Assembly: GCA_038527215.1 (NCBI GenBank)
Contig: JBCBGC010000052.1
Span: 1 to 48,958, forward strand
DNA length: 48,958 nucleotides
DNA from: JAWPMV01 sp038527215
Lineage (GTDB): Bacteria > Bacteroidota > Bacteroidia > J057
Direction of reading: 5' to 3'
Shown: positions 26,545-34,708 of the stretch, piece after piece
Position numbering within the stretch: the stretch's first letter is position 1
How the letters are laid out: every line of letters starts with the position of its first letter
Made by a program: the position numbers and the translations under genes
Notes under the pieces: generated by a model
What the model was told of the DNA's origin: nothing
Database searches by the model: none
The model's input: only the letters and a program-made list of their open reading frames with translations

Positions 26545-27297
26545 ATGGACAATAATATCAACCTGGCCGTTTTGATCGACGGCGACAATATACCTTCGGC
26601 TTATCTCAAAGAAATGATGGAAGAGATCGCCAAGTATGGCAATCCCACCATCAAACGTATTTATGGCGACTGGACCGAACCCGGTCTCAACAAGTGGAAA
26701 AAGCTCCTCCTGGACAACGCCATCACGCCCATGCAGCAGTACGCCTACACCACCGGCAAAAATGCTACCGACTCCGCCATGATCATTGATGCCATGGACA
26801 TCCTGTACAGCGGCAAGGTGGAAGGCTTTTGTCTGGTTTCCAGCGACAGCGATTTTACCCGTTTGGCCACGCGCTTACGGGAAGCTGGCAAGCTAGTGAT
26901 AGGCATCGGGGAGAAAAAAACGCCCAACCCTTTTATCGTGGCCTGCGACCGCTTCATTTATATCGAAATCCTCAAAGAACACGCGGAAGAAAAAGAAGCT
27001 GAGGCAACGGATAAACCCAAGCCCAAACGACAAGTAGATAAAATCACCAAGCGGGAAATTTCCCTCATTTCGTCCACCATCAACGACCTTTCCGACGACG
27101 ATGGCTGGGCCTTCCTGGGCGACGTGGGCAGTTTGTTACAAAAGAAGCGGCCCAACTTTGACTCCCGTAACTACGGCTTCCAGAAACTCACCCCCCTGAT
27201 CAACTCCATCGGCAAGTTCGAAATCGAGCAGCGCGAAAGTCCCGGCGGACGACATAAGCTGATCTACGTGCGGCGGAAGAAGTCCCGGGGGCGGTAG
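26545..27297 (+). CDS. NYN-domain protein with C-terminal OST-HTH/LOTUS domain
   Basis: ATG 26545 gives 250 residues; the longer open frame to 26383 does not look coding. The N-terminal NYN/PIN-like domain (about 5-155) has acidic residues where the family has its metal site: VLIDGDNI, ATDSAMIIDAMD and LVSSDSDFTRLATRLREAGK. A charged linker (about 160-180) leads to an OST-HTH/LOTUS domain (about 185-250, SSTINDLSDDDGWAFLGDVG and NYGFQKLTPLINSIGKF). This NYN + LOTUS pairing is widespread in bacteria and is thought to act on RNA. The gene is monocistronic. Confidence 0.92.
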   Translation: MDNNINLAVLIDGDNIPSAYLKEMMEEIAKYGNPTIKRIYGDWTEPGLNKWKKLLLDNAITPMQQYAYTTGKNATDSAMIIDAMDILYSGKVEGFCLVSSDSDFTRLATRLREAGKLVIGIGEKKTPNPFIVACDRFIYIEILKEHAEEKEAEATDKPKPKRQVDKITKREISLISSTINDLSDDDGWAFLGDVGSLLQKKRPNFDSRNYGFQKLTPLINSIGKFEIEQRESPGGRHKLIYVRRKKSRGR

Positions 27298-27329
27298 GAG
27301 ACACGCTAAGCCCTGATTGCAAAGCACCA

Positions 27330-27527
27330 ATGGCAACCTTAAATCTCTTGGTACTAAGAACTCCCCAACTGGAAATCCTCAAAGATTTTTATGCCCAGTT
27401 AGGGTTCGAGTTCATTGCCCATCAACATGGCAAAGGGCCTCGGCATTATGCGGCAGAAAGTGGAGGCCTGGTCCTGGAAATTTATCCCCTGGATGGGGGA
27501 AGATTTAAGAAAAAAACGAGCAATTGA
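27330..27527 (+). pseudogene. VOC-family (glyoxalase-like) gene, cut off after half a domain
   Basis: The frame begins MATLNLLVLRTPQLEILKDF and continues through KGPRHYAAESGGLVLEIYPL, which is the N-terminal half of a glyoxalase/bleomycin-resistance VOC protein of normally about 120 residues. After residue 55 the similarity stops (RFKKKTSN, then stop at 27527), and none of the three downstream plus frames continues the fold. The break coincides with the change to AT-rich DNA. It is therefore read as a gene truncated by insertion or deletion at the edge of the accessory region. Confidence 0.78.
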
Positions 27528-28342
27528 AATATTGGAAGCCAATTAAATATGCGCATTAACCGAGGAACATTGGGAATTTGGATAAATTTAAAGAGAATAA
27601 AACAAGCTGGTTCGGGAAATCTAGCTGAAAATGGTGAGACCCTATAAGGTATTAATAGGATTAGAGTTTGTTAATTATTTCGTTGAAGTTTCGACTAATT
27701 TTCTCGATACTTACATTGATATCATGGTAATTGATTGATTCAGATGGAAGCTGCTGCATCTTCAATAATTGATGTATTGTAAGGTTTTTTAGTCTAGTAA
27801 GCTCAACTTTTAGTTCAGCTTTTATGGAAGGAATTTCTGGATAACCCATAAAAAATTCTAATTAATGGTTTGAACGTAGGCTGATTAAAGATTTCGTTTT
27901 TTTTATCACCCTCTCAATCCCTTTCCTACGCTTAGCTGTTTTTTGGTGCTTTTTTGAGAACGTTCTGTTCCCTCATAAATTTTGAGAGATAAGTAGGGAC
28001 TAGACTAGGTTTAGTTGTTTTAGTTTTATTGTAGTATTTGGGTGTTTTGAGACAAAAAAAATTGGCTAATGCTTTTCGTCACCTCTGAAAAACTGGCTTT
28101 AAAACTAGACATGACGGCTTTTGAGTTCTGCTATATAATTTATATAGAGTAGAAGCTGTCTCAAAAGTTATTCTTTGCATAGCTTTTATGTAGGATATCG
28201 TGTTATATTTTCAATGGAAATCTATGAACTGATTTTTAGCCTGTCTTCGATATTTGTAGCCTTGATACATTTTTTGTTTAACTAATTATTGTTACCTCGA
28301 GTGTCGGTTCATTAGGTTAAGAAACACTATAAAGTTCGAGAG
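27528..28342. other. AT-rich region left of the caspase gene
   Basis: About 800 bases with only one possible small gene (27661-27849, minus). The rest is AT-rich with T-runs near 27897-27903 and 28055-28062 and no recognisable repeats, promoters or coding frames. Terminators for the minus-strand caspase gene are not obvious. Confidence 0.5.
27661..27849 (-). CDS. possible small hypothetical protein
   Basis: A 62-codon ATG frame encodes a soluble, helical-looking peptide with alternating Leu/Ile and charged residues (IKAELKVELTRLKNLTIHQL). Codon composition fits the surrounding AT-rich DNA. No family, signal or membrane segment is seen, and a chance frame is quite possible. Confidence 0.3.
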   Translation of the reverse strand: MGYPEIPSIKAELKVELTRLKNLTIHQLLKMQQLPSESINYHDINVSIEKISRNFNEIINKL

Positions 28343-30388
28343 TTAGAATGAGTTTCTAAACGCTGTTAAATAATACATCACTTGCTCTCGTGCACCTGAT
28401 GAAATGGGTAAGCCATCTTTATGATCAAGATTGCTAATATGTTCAATTAGGCTAGAAAACAATTGTTTATAAACTTCATTGTGCTCAGGATTAGCCTTGA
28501 TTTTGCGCTCATTTAAATATGATTCAACCCTTTTTGGATTGACCCCTCCATCTCCTTTCATTGTAAAATAAATATATTTGATAAGTTGACGAAAATATTT
28601 GTCAGGATGCCCTTTTGACCTCTCGAAGAGATATTGATAATACTTTGATTTGACTTCATTTATTACCTCGATCTCCAAAGCCGGGCTCATGCTTTCTAAC
28701 CAACTCCCACCTTCAATTCGAAAATTTCTTGATTTTAATATTTCGTCAATTGAAGATATTGTTGTGTTGGTATCTTTTAAATCTTTTTCAGTTTGAACAC
28801 TTTTAGAGGAGTCCTTGGGGAAAATATTAAAATTCTCATTATGCATTTCTGTATCATCCGAAATTAACATTTTCCTCCCTTTCCTTCTTTTTATCTTTAT
28901 TGAAATGGTTGGTCCACTTAGCAGAGAATAAGTAATGCTTTTTTCCCCATTCTTTTTTACGTAATTACTCACAACTCTACAGCCTTGATTAATCTGCTCG
29001 ATTATACCCAGATGTTTTAGATAATATGCAATAGTTGGATTGATGATTTTCGAAGGTGTTTTACCGGTAATAAAGTCTTTCCAAATTATATCAATAGGGA
29101 ATTTGCCGGGATTTTGTATTTCGAGGTAATCTTGAGTAATCTCGATTTTTATTGTTTCGTCTCTATTATAATCTCGATGAACATAGGCATTTACTAGAAC
29201 TTCTCTTAACAGATCTTCATCAATTTCTGGTAATTCGATTCTTCGACCACTTTTAGAATAGTCTATATATGAATTTAAATTCTCTTTAATAATATCTAGT
29301 ACTTTTTCTACTTGGTTAAAAACATTTCCTCCTATATATAACGGTTTTGGCCTCTGGCCAACTTTAACTAAGACTATGGCTGTCTCCATAAATTTTAAGA
29401 GTTTTTCGGGGGTTCTATGGAAACAAATAATTGCAGACTTCTGAAGTTCTTTTTCTTCACCAATTGATTCAGGATAAAAATTAAGTTGCTCTACTAAGTC
29501 TTCTTTGGGAATGCTATTTAAATCCCCTTTTAGTCCGTATGTCTTAATTACTTCAGGCCGGGAAGCATACTCCCTAATAACCTTCCAATCTAGCTCGTTT
29601 ATATATCTTAGTACATGCGAATTTGGCTTTTTGTTATCTTCTCTAGTACTTTTATCATCTATTTCGCCTGACGAATTAATTGAAATCCATATTTCGAGAG
29701 CCTCGTCAGAAGTCTTACATAAGGGGGTTTGGGAATATTTCTTTACAGATTTTGATTCTTTTATATAATGGACCATCTGCTGGATATAAATCAATCCGTG
29801 CTGAGTTGGTCTATTATTTAGGCCCGTCTCAATTGCCGTACAAAAAGCATCAGTGAATATGCTGTATGATCCGTCTTCAAACTCATTACTTGGTTCTATT
29901 TTACTTGAAGAAGTGATGATAGCTGTACCCTTAGGGGGGGTTTCTAAAAGAATTTTTTTTTGTTTTTCTCCTTTCAATCCTGCGATTTTTCCACTATAAC
30001 ATGCGTCAATAATAAAAACTACTTTGTTAAGCCTATAGTTTGTTTGTGCCTGCTCAAGAAAATGTTCGAAAAAGAGCCGGTTTTTAGGCACATCATCATC
30101 CCCAAATAATAGGCAAAACTGTTCTTTAAAATTTGTAACGATGCCGTGACCGGAATAATAAAAAAATAATTGGTTTTCTGAGTCCCATTGTTCAATGAAA
30201 TTTTCCCAAATGGAAAGGAATTCCTCTTTTGAACCTATTCCAGATTGAAGGTGGCTTGCAGAAGGATCGCAATTGCCTAATTGTTTGTTAGTTAACAGGC
30301 TATAAACGCGAGCAGTATCTTTACTTCCAGCCTTCAATTTTTTAGATTTAGTACTAATTACAAAGGCAATTCGTCTTGGCGTAATCAT
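28343..30388 (-). CDS. caspase-like protease fused to a HATPase_c_4 (AlbA/Schlafen-associated) module
   Basis: The 681-residue product starts with a caspase-like (peptidase C14) domain (about 1-235) with the catalytic pair intact: His81 in FFYYSGHG and Cys130 in VVFIIDACYSG. A linker (about 240-310) leads to a region (about 315-485) like the GHKL-type HATPase_c_4 fold that normally follows AlbA_2 in Schlafen-like proteins. It has LPEIDEDLLREVLVNAYVHR with Asn400, then HRDY (404-407), QNPGKFP (425-431), a TPSKIINPTIAYYLKHLGI segment and GC.V. The AlbA_2 part itself is not evident. A basic stretch (KIKRRKGRK) and a helical C-terminal domain (about 545-681) of unknown family follow. The gene is the second in an operon, 9 bases after an EACC1-like gene. 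By analogy with bacterial conflict systems it may be a protease effector triggered on infection; its trigger and substrate are unknown. Confidence 0.8.
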   Translation of the reverse strand: MITPRRIAFVISTKSKKLKAGSKDTARVYSLLTNKQLGNCDPSASHLQSGIGSKEEFLSIWENFIEQWDSENQLFFYYSGHGIVTNFKEQFCLLFGDDDVPKNRLFFEHFLEQAQTNYRLNKVVFIIDACYSGKIAGLKGEKQKKILLETPPKGTAIITSSSKIEPSNEFEDGSYSIFTDAFCTAIETGLNNRPTQHGLIYIQQMVHYIKESKSVKKYSQTPLCKTSDEALEIWISINSSGEIDDKSTREDNKKPNSHVLRYINELDWKVIREYASRPEVIKTYGLKGDLNSIPKEDLVEQLNFYPESIGEEKELQKSAIICFHRTPEKLLKFMETAIVLVKVGQRPKPLYIGGNVFNQVEKVLDIIKENLNSYIDYSKSGRRIELPEIDEDLLREVLVNAYVHRDYNRDETIKIEITQDYLEIQNPGKFPIDIIWKDFITGKTPSKIINPTIAYYLKHLGIIEQINQGCRVVSNYVKKNGEKSITYSLLSGPTISIKIKRRKGRKMLISDDTEMHNENFNIFPKDSSKSVQTEKDLKDTNTTISSIDEILKSRNFRIEGGSWLESMSPALEIEVINEVKSKYYQYLFERSKGHPDKYFRQLIKYIYFTMKGDGGVNPKRVESYLNERKIKANPEHNEVYKQLFSSLIEHISNLDHKDGLPISSGAREQVMYYLTAFRNSF

Positions 30389-30397
30389 GCGTCTATG

Positions 30398-30793
30398 TTA
30401 TGTCAACTTCTCTGGCGGCTCAATAGTTAAAGTGATTTCAGAAGAAATCTCTCCTTTATTTTTCAAATATAATTCTAGATCTCTCCTGGAGAGATTGCTA
30501 ATCTCAATATGACCATCAGGTGTTCGGTGAACAATTTTGTATTCAGCATTTTTACCCTTGAAATACATCATAACGTTCAAAAAAGTATTAATCCCGGTAA
30601 ACGCCAACCCCGTAACAGCGATTGCTAATGTAAGTCCTCCATCTTTTTGTCCAGGTAAAGGTCCCTGCTTTTCTGTTTTAATATTATATGTACTCTCTGC
30701 TACGAATAACTTCTGTAGTTCAACTAATCCACGAGAGGATTCCGTTTGATATATTTTATCTTCTGGCAATTCTATTCTAACTGTTTTAAGCAT
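30398..30793 (-). CDS. EACC1-like small membrane protein
   Basis: The 131-residue product has a beta-rich N-terminus (MLKTVRIELPEDKIYQ, then LVELQKLFVAES), a short LPGQKDGG turn, one or two hydrophobic segments (about 52-77, LTLAIAVTGLAFTGINTFLN), and a C-terminal beta-alpha part (YKIVHRTPDGHIEISNLSRR, then DLELYLK). This order is the one remembered for 'effector-associated constant component 1' proteins, which occur as the fixed partner beside variable effectors such as caspases and trypsins. It ends 9 bases before the caspase gene, which is just such a partner. The assignment is by pattern, not by a profile search. Confidence 0.65.
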   Translation of the reverse strand: MLKTVRIELPEDKIYQTESSRGLVELQKLFVAESTYNIKTEKQGPLPGQKDGGLTLAIAVTGLAFTGINTFLNVMMYFKGKNAEYKIVHRTPDGHIEISNLSRRDLELYLKNKGEISSEITLTIEPPEKLT

Positions 30794-31382
30794 ATATTGG
30801 TATTTTGGTATTGAATTAAAGGTTTAAAAGGCTTTTTGAAAGTACATAAACATATGCAATGTTTCAACTCGCCAGAATTTTCCCATTTCTGGTTTAATTT
30901 TAGTGAGCATTTTTAATTCGTATCAAACTGAAAACTATCCAAAAATGATAAGCGAACTCTGTCTTTTAATTTGTAAGGATAATACTGTGAGGGCTTTATT
31001 TTTGAACTTAATGGCAAAAGTATAGACCCTCTTGGCTATTTGTTTTGAATCTTTCTAAGAAAAATGAAGGACTATGAATCAACTTGCTGCATGATTTTAT
31101 TTACTCACAATATTTCTCTAAGTCTACAAGCCCCCGATCCTTCCATACCAATCCAAAATCGCTTCCCCAATCTCATACGGAAAATCTCAAGCAGATAATC
31201 CTGTTAGATAAAATTTAGCCCTGCGCTCAGTTCTAGTGTATGTCCCCAAACCCATCATTTTATCTTTAGGAAGGTGGCTCCTTCATTTTTTATCCCAAGG
31301 TTTCGGACTAGCTTGAAGCCGTAAAGGCTCAGGGATAGAGAAATCATCCGAACGATAGCCAAACATACCCTACCGATCCTAC
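30794..31382. other. gene-free region right of the conflict operon
   Basis: About 590 bases without a credible gene. The left part is AT-rich and should hold the promoter of the minus-strand EACC1-like gene. Near 31124-31190 a minus-strand 19-codon fragment between two stops could be a gene remnant. TATCTTTA near 31260 is a weak candidate for a promoter element of the plus-strand gene at 31383. Nothing else is recognised. Confidence 0.5.
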
Positions 31383-33179
31383 ATGCAATCTGTCATCAAA
31401 CTGCTCCTGATCAATGTCGCACTCCTCCTTTTTCTGCTAGGATTGTTTTTTACCCTAGACGGAAATTTGCAAGCAGGGGCCATCCTCATGCTTGGCAGTG
31501 GGACGATCCTCCTAGGCAATTATCTGGTCCAACTCGTTCAACTGTTTCGGCGGTCAAAGCTGTGGACCTGGCAGACCTTGGCCTTTAGCGGTGCCGTCTT
31601 TGTCCTTGCCATCATCTTTATGCATGGGTTCAGCGCTTCGATGGGTATGATGATGGTATACAGCGTCAGGAGCTTCACCAGTCTGTACCTGGTTGCTGGT
31701 CTTCTCCTGCCTATCCTGCTCTTCTTTGTGAGCAGAAAAAGTGCGGATGAGCAAGACAAGCGGTGGATAACGGTGGGGGTAGCCATGGGCTCCTTATTGG
31801 GCTTGGCCGGGTTGCTGGGGTTTGCCGGCATCATTCCCTTTCCCGTTCAGACTATTCTGTATAGTTGGGTATTCCTGCTGTTCTTCTATGTGGTTTTTCT
31901 GGTCAAAAAATACCGTTCAAGCAACGAACAAGTAGAAAAGCAGGAAAGCCTCAGCCTGCTGCTCCTTTCCTTGCTATTTCTGGCTTTTTGGGTGATACGC
32001 TTCGTGCTCTCCCCGCCGCTGGAAGAGGGATTACTCAAGGCCGTCCTTCATGTAGGATTTATCCCGCTCCTGATTCTCCCGTTATCCATTCTTTCGGTCA
32101 AAAAGCTGTATCCCTATATCGTATTTCTGTTCTATTTTGTCCTGCTGGATTGCTACTTCATTCAATTTGATCCTACCTTCAATTATCTGGTGGAAACAGG
32201 CATAAATGGCTGCGAAGGCTATGATCAGGCTACGGATTATCCGGTCAATCCTGACCCAGGGATGCCCTTAAGCGAATTGATGAAAGAACCCTCCCAAGAG
32301 GAGTTGGACGAGATCCTGGCAGCATGGCAGGCAAAAGACTTTTCCCCTCAAAACATCCAGATCGTGCATCAGGCAGCAATGTTCAATGGGGATTCCCTTA
32401 CCATTATTTCCCATGCGGTCAATGGACTCACCCACTATGGAGCCATTCGGATTCCCCAGGGGCTGGAGGTGGCCCAAGCACCCATTTTAATGGAATTGGA
32501 AGGGGGCGGAACCGGGGTAGATGTTTCCAAGCTCCGGCCGCTTAGCCATGGAAGTTGCCAGAAACAAAGCGCTCAATTCATCTCCATCCTGCCCGCCTAC
32601 CGGGGATGCATCTTGAGGGGAGATGATTTTTGCTTCAGGTCGGAGGGATACGCGGGCGATCCCTGGCTAGGCCCTGCGGAAGATGCCGTGGCTTTTTTGG
32701 AGGCGGTAAAAGCCTTGTACCAAAAATCAGATACGACCAGGGTCCTGGCCAGGGGGATCAGCCGAGGCGCTACCGTGGCCTTGATTATGGGCAGCCTAAC
32801 CGATAAACTGGATTATATCATCGCCACTTCTACCCATACCAAATTTTTAGATGCGCAGGTCGTCCAAAACGAAAGGGTTGGCCAATCCTTTGCGCGGGCT
32901 TTTTACACCCCTACGGCCCCGCCCGCTCACATTCGCAAACGCATCATCGCCAGTTCGCCTTATTTTTTTGCGGATAAGCTCCCGCCTTTTGAGCTACACC
33001 AGGGGGCAAGGGATGAGCAAACCACCATTTGGCATGCCAGGGTATTGGAAGACCGATTGAAGAAAATGGGGCGGGATAAAGGGACCTATCATGTGTACCA
33101 ATACGAAGCCCATGGCCATGGCTATGCAGACCAGCGGACGGTGTGCCAGGCTTTAGCAGATTTTATCCAACAGAGATAG
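31383..33179 (+). CDS. polytopic membrane protein with C-terminal S9-like alpha/beta hydrolase domain
   Basis: The 598-residue product has about nine hydrophobic segments in its first 265 residues. A hydrolase domain (about 310-598) follows, with a nucleophile elbow GISRG (Ser about 460), Asp about 545 in LHQGARDEQTT and His about 575 in YEAHGHGYAD: the order Ser-Asp-His of prolyl-oligopeptidase-like hydrolases. Usual S9 proteins have a beta-propeller in front; here a membrane domain replaces it. The hydrolase probably faces the periplasm. Substrate unknown. The gene is 52 bases before a serine hydrolase gene on the same strand, so they may be coexpressed. Confidence 0.8.
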   Translation: MQSVIKLLLINVALLLFLLGLFFTLDGNLQAGAILMLGSGTILLGNYLVQLVQLFRRSKLWTWQTLAFSGAVFVLAIIFMHGFSASMGMMMVYSVRSFTSLYLVAGLLLPILLFFVSRKSADEQDKRWITVGVAMGSLLGLAGLLGFAGIIPFPVQTILYSWVFLLFFYVVFLVKKYRSSNEQVEKQESLSLLLLSLLFLAFWVIRFVLSPPLEEGLLKAVLHVGFIPLLILPLSILSVKKLYPYIVFLFYFVLLDCYFIQFDPTFNYLVETGINGCEGYDQATDYPVNPDPGMPLSELMKEPSQEELDEILAAWQAKDFSPQNIQIVHQAAMFNGDSLTIISHAVNGLTHYGAIRIPQGLEVAQAPILMELEGGGTGVDVSKLRPLSHGSCQKQSAQFISILPAYRGCILRGDDFCFRSEGYAGDPWLGPAEDAVAFLEAVKALYQKSDTTRVLARGISRGATVALIMGSLTDKLDYIIATSTHTKFLDAQVVQNERVGQSFARAFYTPTAPPAHIRKRIIASSPYFFADKLPPFELHQGARDEQTTIWHARVLEDRLKKMGRDKGTYHVYQYEAHGHGYADQRTVCQALADFIQQR

Positions 33180-33231
33180 ATATCTTGTGGGGTAATTCTA
33201 GCCAGGAAACATCCGCAACCGATCCATCCAC

Positions 33232-34377
33232 ATGCCGCAAAAAAGCATACAGGTCTGTTTCGTTTTAATCGCGTTAACGGCCACTTTCTATTTTTCGGGT
33301 TGTCATTCGGTCAAATCTCCTGACCCCTTTCGCGAACAGGCGGAGGCTCACCTGGCGCGTTTTGTCCAGCAACATCCGAACATTGATGCCGTATCCGCTG
33401 CCATTGTCACCCCTTCCGGAAACCTGACCCTGCATGCGGGAAGTTTACTCAACGGGCAGCCACCGCATGATGAAACCCTGTACGAGATTGCCTCTATTAC
33501 CAAAACCTTTACCGGCCTGCTGCTCGCGCATGCCCTGGTGGAGGGCCGGATTGACCTGGATGATGATATTCGCGAACACCTGCCAGCAGCTTATGCCGCC
33601 TCGGTACCGGAGGGGATCACCTTTCGGCATTTGGCCACCCATCGCAGTGGGCTGCCCTTATTTTTCCCGCACAAAGAGGCGTTATTTGCGTCCCCGCCAA
33701 ATTGGGATACCCTGCCCTTCGAAATCAATCGGTTACAGGCAGGCTTAACCAAAGCACAATTTTTTGCTTGTCTGGATGAATTCGAACTCCAAGTCAAGCC
33801 AGGCGAAAGTACCCTATACTCCAACGCCGGTACGAATCTGGCAGGTTACCTCCTGGAAAGCATCTACGATCAGTCATTTGAGCAACTCCTAACCAACAAG
33901 CTTCTGGAGCCTTTGCAGATGAGCCATACCACCATTAGCCTCGCCAAAGCAGATAAACGTTTGCTGGCCAAAGGATACAATGAAAACCGCATAAAAATGC
34001 CCTTTCGGGTCGAGAAGCAAATGAATGCAGAAGGCGGCATCATCTCCAACGTGGAAGATATGATGCAATACCTCATCTACCACCTGAACTCCGATGCTGC
34101 AGTCGTGCAACAAGCCCATGCAAGCTTACTCAACGAACCCTCCATTCCTTATCATCAAGGGCTGTTTTGGCACCACAAGAAGGGCAAAGATGGCCAGGAA
34201 ATTCTCTATCAACTGGGTGGCGCCTATGGAGCCTCCAGTTGGATCTGCATCCTGCCTGCCTTGAAAAAAGGGGTTTTCCTCGTTACCAATACCTCCGGTG
34301 GTGCGGTGCATGATCAGTTGGAGGAGGTGGGCTGGCTGATGCTTGGGCTTGAACGCCAGGAGGCTGATGGAGATTGA
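33232..34377 (+). CDS. class C beta-lactamase-family serine hydrolase, lipoprotein
   Basis: The 381-residue product has a lipoprotein signal (FYFSGCHS, Cys24). The serine beta-lactamase/penicillin-binding fold shows SxxK (Ser88-Ile-Thr-Lys91 in YEIASITKTF), YxN (Tyr196-Ser-Asn198 in TLYSNAG) and a third-motif region GGAYGASSW. In the last, the usual His/Lys before Gly is Gln (QLGG). These enzymes include esterases, D-aminopeptidases and true beta-lactamases; sequence does not tell which. It should act in the periplasm. It follows the membrane hydrolase gene by 52 bases and ends about 55 bases before a terminator. Confidence 0.87.
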   Translation: MPQKSIQVCFVLIALTATFYFSGCHSVKSPDPFREQAEAHLARFVQQHPNIDAVSAAIVTPSGNLTLHAGSLLNGQPPHDETLYEIASITKTFTGLLLAHALVEGRIDLDDDIREHLPAAYAASVPEGITFRHLATHRSGLPLFFPHKEALFASPPNWDTLPFEINRLQAGLTKAQFFACLDEFELQVKPGESTLYSNAGTNLAGYLLESIYDQSFEQLLTNKLLEPLQMSHTTISLAKADKRLLAKGYNENRIKMPFRVEKQMNAEGGIISNVEDMMQYLIYHLNSDAAVVQQAHASLLNEPSIPYHQGLFWHHKKGKDGQEILYQLGGAYGASSWICILPALKKGVFLVTNTSGGAVHDQLEEVGWLMLGLERQEADGD

Positions 34378-34433
34378 AAACACCGACGAATTTGGTCGCT
34401 ATAAGCCTTGGTTGGGGGAGGAGCCTAATAAGA

Positions 34434-34469
34434 AAAAAGCACTTACAACATTACGCTCTAAGTGCTTTT
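34434..34469. terminator. bidirectional terminator left of the orphan att repeat
   Basis: AAAAAGCACTTA pairs with TAAGTGCTTTT around a 13-base loop. The A-run on the left (six A) makes it stronger for minus-strand transcripts, although it also suits the plus-strand gene ending at 34377. A minus-strand terminator just beyond an orphan tRNA 3' end is what would remain if this was the original terminator of the tRNA-Ala gene. Confidence 0.8.
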
Positions 34470-34476
34470 GAATTCT

Positions 34477-34491
34477 GTGGAGCATGGCGGA
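34477..34491 (+). repeat. orphan 15-bp copy of the tRNA-Ala 3' end (attachment-site repeat)
   Basis: GTGGAGCATGGCGGA is identical to 38630-38644, which is the 3' end of tRNA-Ala (minus strand). The rest of a tRNA is missing here. Identity stops on both sides after 15 bp. Confidence 0.75.
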
Positions 34492-34708
34492 AACCCTTTG
34501 TTGATTCGTAAGTAATTGGCAGCCAGTCGTTTGTGGTTTTATTTCTATTGTCTCCATATAAAGAGACAGTCTTCAACGTTAAGTATTTGAAAATGAACAA
34601 GGTGGAATTATGTTTCCCTTAAGATTAAGCTCAAATCAAGGTGTCTCCGATTTTTGGAAGCACGCTGAATTGCTTCGAGATTGTATTCCCACAAGGCTAG
34701 AACTTACC

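Larger units (their letters stand above)
27500..31200. mobile_element. AT-rich accessory island carrying an EACC1-like/caspase operon
   Basis: Base composition changes visibly near 27500 and returns to the neighbouring level near 31200-31380. The left edge truncates a VOC gene. The interior contains a two-gene conflict-type operon and non-coding AT-rich DNA, but no integrase, transposase, tRNA or obvious terminal repeats. The limits are approximate, and the island may be a remnant of a larger insertion. Confidence 0.5.
34378..34708. other. junction between chromosome and the tRNA-linked insert
   Basis: These 330 bases hold a terminator (34434-34469), the orphan 15-bp copy of the tRNA-Ala 3' end (34477-34491), a small hairpin (TGTCTC at 34549-34554 with GAGACA at 34563-34568) and AT-rich DNA leading to the stop codon of the minus-strand NACHT gene. 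A plus-strand frame from 34610 mostly overlaps that gene and is not credible. Confidence 0.55.

Noticed and set aside
31124..31190. Minus-strand 19-codon fragment between stops with a hydrolase-like look (FPYEIGEAILDWYGRI)
   Set aside because: Too short and without further homologous flank. It could be a relic of a deleted gene at the island edge, but this cannot be supported.
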